From Apostichopus californicus (lineage: Eukaryota > Echinodermata > Holothuroidea > Aspidochirotida > Stichopodidae): DNA of 64,000 nucleotides. The translations under genes were made by a program, and so were the position numbers. The notes under the pieces are model-generated. The model worked only from the letters and a program-made list of their open reading frames with translations. It was not told the DNA's origin and did not search any database. The DNA lies in contig JAIPMN010000821.1 of the NCBI GenBank assembly GCA_020650975.1, positions 1 through 64,000 on the forward strand, in the 5' to 3' direction. Below are positions 34,187 to 46,200 of this stretch, piece by piece (position 1 is the stretch's first letter; each line of letters begins with the position of its first letter).

Positions 34187-35255
34187 TGACAACAGATGCT
34201 TCTCTTCATAATTGAATTGCTTGTTTACATCGAAATTGCTATCAAGGTCAAGGTGATGTGTTTCGATTGAAGGTAGCTATTATATCTTGGATTTATCGCT
34301 TGACAGTAGCCGATAACTTTGCAATATTATACCCCTCACTATATTTCCCTCCCGCCCGCAAACACATACACACACACCCGCCCCCCCCCCCACACACACT
34401 GAAAAACGAACGCAAGTTTGAAAGATCACAAAATAGTGAAAGACTCCAAAATGTGACAAATTTCCGTTGGCAAACTAAGGTTCATAGTCGAATAAGTTAA
34501 CATAACATATGTTGGCACTATTCCTCATATCATGGCACCTAACCGGTGGTTGAGTGACATATTTATTTAAGATTGATGAGTGTAAATTTGATAAAGTGGA
34601 GTGGTCAGTACTCATGATATATTGTTTACTAAAACTGATCAGACACCTGCGTATGTGCCTGACCTTTAAATTAAAATAAAATGGCTAAATGGGATAGAAT
34701 CGTCTTTATACAATTTTTAGTTTGTCAAGGCTATTGGCAATAACACCTTCAAGCCTTCCAACATACATGAATCGACCTCCCCTTAAAATAAACCCCCATT
34801 TATGTATAACACGTGGAAACTATAACTCTGTTTCCACACCTTGTCCTGAACTGTTTGACGGGGTAGGGGGAATAACATTCCTGCACCACAGGCTAGTAGC
34901 CTGGGCTCAACTCCCTGTGAAACCGACTTATTATAAAGGGCATACTTCACCGAACCGACCCTAACTAAATTGAGCAACAAAGTAAAATGAATAAAGAAAC
35001 GAATGCAATCCAGAGCGTCCGTGGATTATTGCATTACTTTTACTGCTCATGCCAAGCGGCTTGAAAGCTAGAGTCCGTTAGTGTCCGGCTTGAAGGCTAG
35101 TGAAAGCTAGAAATTCGTCCGGCAGCGAGTATTTGGCTTGCCATAGAATTGTCAATTCCTTAGTCGACAAACAACTTCATTTGCCAACGTATGTATGTTT
35201 ATAAATTCGTACGTGAAGTAAGGCAAATACTTATGCATTTTTCCACGAATTTGAT

Positions 35256-35414
35256 ATGAAAGTACCTCATATTAATAAAAAATGTCGACCCCGGCAGGAA
35301 AATGTTTTAATGTCACTTCGAAACAGAGAAATCCAATCCAAGAATGGTTGTTATCGTCGAGAATTGGGAAGTTTCGCAGATGACTGTACAGCACTTTCTT
35401 CATTCACGAACAAG
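35256..35414 (+). CDS. AMBRA1: AMBRA1 exon 1 (N-terminus)
   Basis: ATG followed by 53 codons to AAG|GTAATT (phase 0), which joins in frame with exon 2. MKV and ENVLMSLRNRE look like human MKVVPEKNAVRILWGRER, and the distance to the STF strand (60 residues against 52 in human) is right. Similarity is weak, so an extra small exon in the 3.4-kb intron cannot be excluded. Confidence 0.6.
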
Positions 35415-38400
35415 GTAATTCGTGGATTTGGTACAATTGGACCTATCGTACAATGGATACCAAATCCAGTATAATAGTACTAGACATGGTGTTTACATAA
35501 ATAGCCAAACCTAGATCTGCAAAGAAATTAAACACTTTTACAAATTGGACAACATAATGCTCCATTAATAAATCTGATTTCATTCGTTCTGCTATATTCT
35601 TCGTGATTCAGCTTGGCTAGGGCCTAGCCTAAATCATAAATGCATTCATGTGCTAAGCAAAGACTAATTATTATTTATAGTAAAGGCTTCATAATTGACA
35701 CAAGTTCATAATTGATTGACGCATCCATGAAATACTGCAACCTTGACCACATGTTAGCCTAACAACCGCACTAAGTCAATGGGAAATGTAGCCTAACCAT
35801 CAGTTTCCATTTGCTGGAAATCGGCAATTGTTTGGAAGGTATGTGCTATGTCTTAAAGAGTGAATGTTGTATTTTACGTACGCCGTTGCTGTGGCGATGG
35901 ATTGAAGGTTTTAACTTTGATTACTTTTCAGCAGTATAATGGTTTTGTATTTGGTGGTGAGTGATTTTATCCACACACAAAAAAATACATGATTTAAGGA
36001 AAGGGCACCTTCAGCGAAAGTATATATATTCGGTGGCTTGACGTAATTTGCTTGCGATTAAACTTTTAATGAATTTGCTATACGGTCGCAGCACTATGAA
36101 GAGGGTAATTGTGCTTACCTTATCCTGTTGAATGCTTAAAACCATTTCCGTAAACAGCATATTGAAATTTGGAAAAGAGCCTCCCTAAACCTTAAAAAAA
36201 GCCCTCGTTTAGCCTATACATTATGAGGAGCGTTTTTAACTTTGCATTTTCCAAAATAGCCCCCCAAAGCCATATCTTAATTCCTACCCTGCAGGGAGTG
36301 TTTCGTGTGTAAATCAAATTTCCCCACAAAAAAAAACGGAAATAACTGAACACGTAGGCTATATCACATGCTCTATGATCACACGTACAGAGCGAGTGGG
36401 TTGGACTTAACTTGCTGTTTTTTGAATAATTTTTCAGCATCAATATACAAGTTTAAAAGAACTTGCTGTTGTTAGTTACATTTTCAGCATTAGCCCTATA
36501 AGCCTAACCACCCCTATAACAACCCATCAAACTCAAAAAGGCATTTTTGGTTGAATATTATTCTGTTCAATTAGTGTTGGCATGGATCGAGGACTACTCC
36601 AGTAAACTGATAAGGGTTTACATGAGATACCCCCATAATCAGAGTCTCGGGTTCATGCTACTAAATGGTAATGTCTAATCATAAAAGGTGAATTAGTCAT
36701 GTGACCGCTGTTATACCGCACATAAATCAAAAGCTCCACTGCCGCAACGGAATGCGGGAAACACAGATAATAGCATTCATAGTAACCGTAGTGCCACTCA
36801 AGTTTCATACGAAGTCCATAATAATATTTTTGTTTTCGTCTGCCTAGATTTATAATTTATGCTACCTATTTAAAAAAAAAATTTTCTCTCATTGTATCAA
36901 TAATCTAAATCTACCGGGATTTTACTTCGCGCCAGATGGATAGTCTCCTGAGCAATCAGTAACAGATGAGACACCCTATTTGAAATTTCTGGCTAAGACC
37001 CTGTCTGGGACCTGACCTGTCTGAGGCTTAGAGGCTCAGAACATAGCAAACAGCATCCAGAGTCAATGGATGTATACTTACACAAAAGTTACAGTGAGCT
37101 TATTGACAATGTGTCAATTTCGGGGTATGAAAGAACTTGACACGGCAGACATTTTGTGGTCAAGTTCTGCTCAGTTGTTTTTTTGTTAACATTTGTTTTG
37201 TTTTTAACTTGATTTTTAATTAATTTTTTTAAAGTAACTGACTTTCTCATCATGACTTTACTAAGTGAAGTTAATGCCAGACACAAACAGCAGTAAAGTT
37301 GCTGTTATTTATTAGGTGTCAGAGAGAAGTACGCTTGTGTTAACGCAAATAGCTGTCTAATATGAAGTGCAATGGTAGCATGAAACTTCCCTTTGCTATG
37401 GACACCAAACACTTGAAAATGGTCCGTGCAACTTAATATTCCAAAAATGTGTTACATTCAATTAATTTTCTGATTAAATAGCTTCATATCATAATTGAAA
37501 GGTTTGCCAATTGTTACCTGATGGGCGTACGGGCAAATCCAAACCTGAAGAGCCTTGACCTTCGACCTGTTTCTGATGAAACCCCGTCCTCCTCCCTTAT
37601 CGCTGAAGGAGGAGGAGCTACTGTCAAAGTTCAACACTCTAGCAAGTGACGGTTCGCTAGTGGTTTGGCTGTCCGGTAGATCCGGCACGTGTAATGCTTC
37701 CTCCGTTCGGATGATGATTGAGTTAACAAAATCCTACGCGAATTGGGAGTTCTATCACTTTCAAACTGCTCTGATATGACTCTGAGCTGGACAAGCTCGG
37801 GTCCGTGGTAGCTCCTCCTGACTCTAACCACTCTGTTGGGAGTTCTCTGAAGAAAAAAAGAAACCTAAAAGTAATAACAACAGCAATAAAAGTAAAAAAT
37901 GATATAAGACAGAGATATAAACCACAATAAAGAACAAAAAAATAAAAATATATATAAAAATGGGCAGAGTAATGTGAATAAAACAACAGGGATATAAACC
38001 ACACTAAAGAACATAAAAATATAAATATATATAAAAATAAAAAATAAAATAATGTGAATAAAACAACAAACAATCCGTCACGTCTTCCAAATTTGTCTCC
38101 AAATGTACTGAATTCTGCTGCTGTTCCTCTTCTGCTTGTGTGACTGATGGTGAATATTCAACAGACTGAGTGTCTTGGGTATTAATCCCGGTCACATGAT
38201 CGGTCACATGTCTATCACCACTTGTAGCTTCTGACGGGAAATCTCTGTCCGTGTTTTCTGCTTGTTCATTGGTTGGTACTCTATTGTCTGGTGGGGGATC
38301 GGCCAATGATGGTTCGGGAAAAGTATCTGGTTCAGTTGGCACATCATCCTCCATATCGCTCGGGAACTGACCAGGAAAACTCTTTGTAAGAAAAATCTTT

Positions 38401-40250
38401 GTCTTTTGTAAGAAAAATCAGAAAAAGCTCAACTTTGAAAGATTGCAATTTGTCTGTTTTGTCATTAAAATATATATATATATATATATATATTTTTGTG
38501 GTCAAGTTCTGCTCGGTTGGACGTTGCGTAGGCAGAGAAAAATAAATATTTTGAGATCATTACATTTCTGAGTAACTACACATATGAAAAAACTCATACA
38601 GTTGAGTGGTTTGGATTTTATCCTTGATAGACATCGTTGATCATTGTAAATGCGTCAATTATGAACCGGCCACCATGCTACATCCAATTAAAATTACAGT
38701 GTGAACCTAGACTGAGGATAGTTACCTTTTTAACTTGCATGGCCATCCTCTGATCATTTTCCATTGTGATTCTTTGTAAATTATATCCATGGTATACTAA
38801 AAATTTGAAATAAACTAATAAAAACAAAAGCAATGTTTTTATTTGTTTGCAGCCTATTCTAACTGGAGAGAATTTGCGATCAACCTTTATGATTGTTTTT
38901 AGCCATGACGGTAGCCTACTGGCATCTTCACATGGAAACCATAAGATCAAAATATGTAAACTCCCTTCTATGGAATGTATTCAAACCTTGAGGGGTCATC
39001 CAAGATCAGTGTGGTGCTTAAACTTTCATCCATCGTCCAATGAACTGCTTGCCTCTGGTTGTCTGGGAGGCCAAGTACGAGTATGGGACTTGCAGGTAAG
39101 GACTCTTGTCTTCTTGGAACTTGTGTCTGTCGTGTTTTGGTTATGGATTCCTTATGACTACTATTAATATGTAATGTATTACAAAATCATACACTAGAGG
39201 TGGTTGTTTTTATCAAGTTTACATTATAGGCTCGATTTAAATTTCTTTGCACTGGTGGCATGACGTATAGGAGTTTTTTTTTATCAGAAGTTACCATATA
39301 AAAATTTGATATGCTTTTTTTTCGCTTAATGATGATATAATCGCACCATATTTTTATAAATGCAATCAGAATAGTTAATCACCCATGCAAAGAGGTTACT
39401 AAAAATTGGGGATTTATGAAGGGTCATTTTGATTTGGGCCAGTTAGTGAAGAGGTTTAACAGGGGGTTATTAGAGAACTTGTGGACTAAGTGAAAAAAGG
39501 AACTAGTTTAAGTACTTAGCAGTTTAAGTACTTTACCAGTGCTGTCTGTGGCTGAGTGGATAAAGGCGGTGGCATTTGAAGCAATGAGGCTTACCAATCG
39601 GGAGGTTCGGGGTTCGAATCCCCGCCGGGTCATAGTAAGGTGGGTTTTTCATCCAAGAGCAATCTACGGTTTTCCCATCTGAAATGACTTTTTAAATTGA
39701 AAAGATTCCAAATTTGAGTTAAAATGTTGAATTGGAAGCCACCCACATTTGTGGTCGCTTAAGCGTCGTAATAATAACTGCTGATATTATATTATTATAG
39801 TATAACAATTCATAGGTCTCATGGCTCTTGGTATATAGTGCCCAGGATAGTGTTTGTGTCAATATAACATCGGCTGCTCGTTAAGTTACATACACGGATA
39901 TATGCAACCGTCCAAATTTGTCGTCTGATACTAGTGGCTCAAGAAAACTTTTGTTGTTCTTTACTGCATAATAACCTTAATACTCACATAGAGGTCGCAA
40001 TTTTGCATTCTGTGTGAATATTATTGTTATTATTCCTGTTGTTTACATCTTTCATTCTACTGTGTATTTATGACAGGGAAGGAGTGAAGTCTGGAATTCA
40101 GAGAAAGGAACAACGATAACTTCGCTCTCCTTTCATCCGTACGAAAGACTCCTCGCAATAGCAACTGGTAATGAAGTCTTACTCTGGGACTGGAGTCAGA
40201 AGCAACCCATGAAAACAGTTGCCACATCATCATCTGAAGAGTACATTCGG

Positions 40251-40281
<31 letters not shown>

Positions 40282-43200
40282 GTACTAATAATGATGTTTG
40301 GTAATTTCAAAATGTTCATTTGTATCGCTTCTCACTTACCTGTCAAAGTTTGCACCCATAAAGATCTACTTTATTGGCTTCAATTATAGCACGCTTTAGC
40401 TAGGAAAGTTTTGTGATTAGGTATCAACCTGCCACGGTCCTAAATCGACCTCAGGCTCTGCAATTAGCCTGTGTAGCTTATTAACACCATTAGGCTCTTC
40501 GTCTAAACACTGCGTGGAATATGTTCATGTCTACAGTGTAGTTAATCATACAGCGTTCACACAAAGACCCTCATATAAGAAAAATATGTGGCAGGCATTG
40601 CAGACTAATTGTTAAAAAGAGGTCATTTTATGACCAAGGCAGGTCTATTACGTAATCTCAAGAAACTTTTCCATGATAGTGTGCTATAGTTGAGGTCTAT
40701 ACAACAGTCCTTTAAATCTACAACGTCCAATAGGAGGTGGGAATATTGTATGCACTTTATGTCAGAGAATAATTTAGTGTTTACATTTTACATAGCTCAT
40801 ATTGTCACATCAATGCATTTTCTTATTTATAAAATATTGAAAACACAATGGTTTTGAATACATTTTTTGGATTTGTTCAGCAATTCGGTCATACTTGGAT
40901 AGTAATTTGGGATATGATACCAGATAATGGGAGTCCCCTGGTCTGAGATGAGTAAGTTTGGCAAAATTCAATATCCATTCTATGTAAGTTTTAGAATTTG
41001 CTAAGATGTATTCCCTCTGCTTTGAAAAAAAAAAATCGTTTTAATGCCCTTTTGTTATACATGGCATTATCGTTTTTTTAGTCCTATAAATCAAACCTAT
41101 CCAATCTGTAAGGTGTTAACCTTTTCCTCTAAAACAAGATCTTTCTCAACCCAGAGGATGTTCCACCCTTGAAAATTGAAGGACAATATCATTCAGAAAA
41201 CAAAAACTGCATTAAAAAAAAGAAAAGAAAAAAAAGGGCAAGCATGTCTTTCAAACCATGCATATAAAATCCCTGCTCATTTCTTAGTAAGAACAACTTG
41301 ATAATTTTTATATCTTGTTTTTATGTTTTATTCCAATTTTTTTTTTGTCTGTTTGATCTTGGTATTGTAGACTAATAAGGTTTGATCACCATGGTCACCA
41401 TCTTCTGACTGGAATTACAAACCCAACCCGAGGAAGCCAGGAGAGGTTGTTGTACGGAAGGTATGAGAAAAATAAAAATGTTACATGGAACGCTTTTTTA
41501 TTTAGCTCTTAAATAATTGTGAATGCCTCTTTTGCTTGTATCTTAATGATAATATATATTTAAGACAATACCACAAAAATCATTTAACGTTTAATCATCT
41601 ATATGGTAATGATAGAACAGACAAATTGCAATCTTTCAAAGTTGAGCTTTTTCTGATTTTTCTTATGAAAGACGGAGTTTTCCTGGTCAGTTCCCGATCG
41701 ATATGGAGGATGATGTGCCAACTGAACCAGATACTTTTCCCGAACCATCATTGGCCGATCCCCCACCAGACAATAGAGTACCAGCCAATGAACAAGCAGA
41801 AAACACGGACAGAGATCCCCCGTCAGAAGCTACATCATCTAGAACAGAAAACGAACTCTCGAGTCTTTCCAACAGCCAGCCTTCAGATGACCGCTCCAAT
41901 AACCAGAGTGCTGATGATGGTGAAAATATTGACCAATCCACAAGGCAGGAAGGGATCCCCATGGAAACCGGTGACGGCGTTTCACCAGCACGTCAAAGTA
42001 CGTCTCGTGCGAGTTCGTTCCTTTCCCCTTCGAACAGTCTTTCTTCTGGCCATGGTTTCCTGACCAGTAGCAGTCAATCCGGGATAACCTCCCAGAGAAC
42101 TCCCAACAGAGTGGTTCGAGTCAGGAGGAGCTACGACGGACCCGAGCTTGTCCAGGTCAGAGTCATCTCCGAGCGGTTTGAAGGTGTCGTCGGTGGCGAT
42201 AGAACTCCAAGGTTATTCGCGGAGGATTTAAGTAACGCGATCATCATCCGAACGGAGGAAACGTTTCATGTGCCGGATCTACCGGACAGCCAAACCACCA
42301 GCGAACCGCAAGCTGCTAGAGCGTTGAACTTTGACAGTAGCTCCTCCTCCCCCAGCAATAGTAACGTCCCTCCCGTGCCCCCCTCGCAGGACCCTCCGGC
42401 CGGTCCTTCCCAAGCGGATGAGACATCACCGTTTACTGGGTTGCCTTTAGGGTCCAGTCTTCTGGACCATGTCCCAAACAGGAACGAAAGGGTCGAACAT
42501 CAGGTTAGCTACCCAGTCAGTGCCGCAGATGGCATGGTAGGTCACGTGACCATAACCAGGTCGTCTCCGGCAGATAGTCCCCTTCTAAGGGCCCTTCAAC
42601 TACAGAGGAACTCCGTACCCACTGTGGGGAATGTTAGCAGAAGGACCCAAGGTAAGGTTGATAATAATACACCAGATGTCGGGTTTTTTTCTTGAAATTC
42701 ACAAAATAGCCACAAATGTATGTTAGGACCCTGAACCCCATTTCAGATGGCATTCCAGTTTACAGGTTAGCTCATTTGTAAATTGTGGATTAAATTTGAC
42801 AATTTTAAGAAAAATATTTGGAGTGAAATAATTTTATTAACAAAGATGATTATCAGAAGATATGATAGGTTAAAAAAAAATTTGCTGAATTTGTTATTTT
42901 TTTTCTTTTTCGATACATTTCTGAAATTTTGTTTGTTCAATTACTTTCTGGTGGAAAGTAATATCACTCCTAGTGGTGAAACCTAGTTGTTACAAAGTTA
43001 CATGTGTGATGAGGCTGGTAACTGCAACCAAGGTGACTATTTTAATTAACTGTTTGTGTGAGGCAGTACGTCTAGCATGACCTTACAGATTTTCATGAAA
43101 CTGAAAATTGCAGTACTACAGAGGACTTGGCTGAAATAAGCAGCTTCTTGCTCCATCTTAGGTGGAAATATTTATCAGTGTTTGTGCCTAGTCATCTTCT

Positions 43201-46200
43201 TGATGATTGACTAAAAAGACTATCCAATAAAAAAAAAATAGAATAAAGAAAAACATTTCCCTAAATCAGCATTTTGAGATACATTAACCAAACTCAAGGT
43301 TGCTCATTCTTTCAGGGGCTAGACGTGCTCTTCCAAGTCAACTTCATTCGACCGCCGGTGGAAGGAGAGGACTGCGGAATCCCCATGGGGGTAGGGAGGA
43401 GGAGGGGGGTTCATCAGAAAGTGGTCGAAGGTCAAGGCTCTCCAGGTTTGGATTTGCCCGTACGGCCATCAGGTAACAATTGACAAACCTTTCAATTATT
43501 ATATGAAACTATTTAATCAGAAAATTAATTTAATTGTAACACGTTTTTGGAATATTAAATTGCACGATCCATTTTCATGTGTTTGGTGTCCATAGCAAAG
43601 CACTTTATATTAGACAGCTATTTGCGTTAACACTAGCGTACCTCTCTCTGACACCTAATAAATAACAGCAACTTTACTGCTGTTTGTGTCTGGCATTAAC
43701 TGCACTTAGTAAAGTCATGAGAAAGTCAGTTACCTTAAAAATAAAAACTAAGTAAAAAAAAACAAGAATACTTAGACTGCATTTAGTATTACAAAATAGT
43801 AAGGGCTTTAACAATTCATGAAACCTGTTAGGAATATAGCTAGAAGGACCACAAAATTGGTTCAATTTACATGAAATTATTCTATTGGCATGTGTGAAGA
43901 TTCCACTCCTCTCATGAGCAACAGCTTCCTTGTTCCTCCATTCCTGCTCCCTTCCCTCCCCCATCCCTCTTCCTCCCTTCATTTTCCCTCCCTCCCTCCC
44001 CTCTCCTTTCCCTCTCCCTCCCCTCTCCCTCCCCTCTCCCTCTCCCTCCCCCTCCCTTCTTTCCTTCCCTCTCCCTCCCTCCCTCTGTCTCCCTTCCCTC
44101 TGAACCTCCCTTCCCTCTTCTTCCCTTCCTANNNNNNNNNNNNNNNNNNNNNNNNNNNNNNNNNNNNNNNNNNNNNNNNNNNNNNNNNNNNNNNNNNNNN
44201 NNNNNNNNNNNNNNNNNNNNNNNNNNNNNNNNACCCCCTCCTCTCTTCTTCCCTTCCCTCCACGAGATAGAAACCACTTCAAAACATGAAAAGAAAATGA
44301 ACTGCACAGGAATTGACCCTTCTCTTGTAAATTCTTCTCCCACTACTCCCTGCCACGACTTCTAAATGATTTCCAGTTACAGCTATGGTATCTCTCCATC
44401 TAATTGTGGTGCAATCTAACAATATTCTTTTTTGGTAGTTTTAAAGCCTCTAAGCCACCACCACTTCAGAGTGTATATTTACTCTTGGATTAATCACATT
44501 GCCTAATGTCCAGTGTATGCACAACATGAGAACTAAGTGTTCACTTAATTACCCTAAAAGTAAGGTCACAGCAAGGACACATGGACATTGTTCATTGATG
44601 TACCTTATCAGACCATTTGGATTATATTTAAATGAGTCGGTGTTTGCATGGCCCCCATTTGGACATAGTTCATGAACCCAGGATTTGGATGCATCCTGTT
44701 ATAAAAAACATGACTTGAATGAATGCAAAAGTGCGGACGGAAAAAATGTTCTAGTGTCCTTCGGTATGTTTGTAATATTTTATCGTCAAACTTTGTTACT
44801 CAGCTTGACCCTCAGCTGTAGTGTCCTTTAAGTTAACTGCAATATAGAAGTTCATTACTTTGATTAGGCCATAGTGTCCTCCAAGTTGACAACAGGATGC
44901 CATAGAATTTAATTATTCAGTGCAGTAGTGGAACTTGTAACCTTTAAAGCTGTTGCCATAGTGTTCTTCAAGTTGATTACAACATGTTACAACAGAATTT
45001 AGTGCTCAGCTTAAGGTACTGTCATAGTGTCCAAGGTGGCTGAAACATAGGACACTATAGAAATTTATGTTCAGCATAAGTTGCTGCCACAGTGTCCTTC
45101 ACGTATATTACTACTATGGTCACATTTCCTAAGCAGCTTGCATAGCCTACTTCACGTGAAATGCAATATATATATATTACTAGATAACTTTTACTGGTCA
45201 CTTTTAATGTTGCTGCCATAGTGTCCTTCATGGTCACTTCCAGTGTATGAATGTCTTTACTCAGTGTCACTTTCACATATCATTCATTAAGCAGTGACAT
45301 GTACATTTTGGGAAATGTCAATGGCTGGTATTTCGTCATACCTCACATCTGACTGTACTCCAGTAAACAATTTTGTTGGCCGGAGGTTTGGGGGGGGGGA
45401 GGGGATGGGGCAGGGGTTTGCCAAATTAAAAGGTCATTTGGAAGGAAAAACCATGGATTAATTCCTCAAAGGCCAGAGGGGAGGGGTGAGGGGGTGGGGC
45501 AGGGCAGGGCAGGGATTTGCCAAATTGAAAGGTCATGGATTAATTACTCAGAGAAGGAAAAACAAAAATCCATCCCATATCCTCCTACTTGCCTGGTTTC
45601 AGTAACCATTGTGTTCAGTACCATAGTCCTTGTACCCCCCAACCACAACGCTGTTAACATTAGACCTTTGCCGTTAACATTCTAATAGGAGGAGATCTGG
45701 TCATCGTCGTCATGCGGAAGATGATTCCCCGACATTTCCACAAGGAGAATACCGGACTCTGATAAATCAAGCATTGGCAGGTGAGAGGCAAATGTTCTTA
45801 TAAAATCACATTTACTGACTCGGGAGATTGCTGTATAACCATTTAATTTGCTGTGATGACCTACCCCCCCCCCCACCCAAGCATATTTGCCATCTTTTTA
45901 ATGAGTCCAACATAGGCTGGTGACCATTTCATCAATAGCCACATCTGCTGTGTCAAATTAAAGTTTTGCCAGCTACATGCACCATACTTATCCAACAGGT
46001 ATGTTGTGACATGACTTGTTGTTCTTGTAGAAGTGTAGTGCTTTAGTCCCCTACAGTTATGCTCTCATGAACCCCTTCTTCAAAAGCCAAAAAATACCCC
46101 CAACAAAATTTTAATGCAGCCTTAAAATATTTGCCATCTCTTTAAAGAGTGCAACACCGGTTGGTGACCATTTCATTAATAGCCACATCTGCTGTGTCAA

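Noticed and set aside
37723-38073. 116-codon minus-strand frame rich in Phe, Tyr, Leu that looks like a membrane protein
   Set aside because: AT-rich two-copy repeat inside the inverted AMBRA1 copy; hydrophobicity reflects T-rich codons.
39541-39631. Possible tRNA gene
   Set aside because: T arm is perfect but the acceptor stem does not pair and a SINE body follows.
41536-42063. 175-codon plus-strand frame overlapping AMBRA1 exon 5
   Set aside because: It is in another frame than the one fixed by exons 4 and 6, and it runs through intron sequence.
43274-43483. Longest open frame over AMBRA1 exon 6
   Set aside because: Phases of exon 5 and exon 7 require the neighbouring frame (ending SRFGFARTAIR).
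43674-44343. Long frames on both strands across a gap
   Set aside because: Low-complexity sequence joined through N bases; Glu/Gly/Arg or Pro/Ser composition only.
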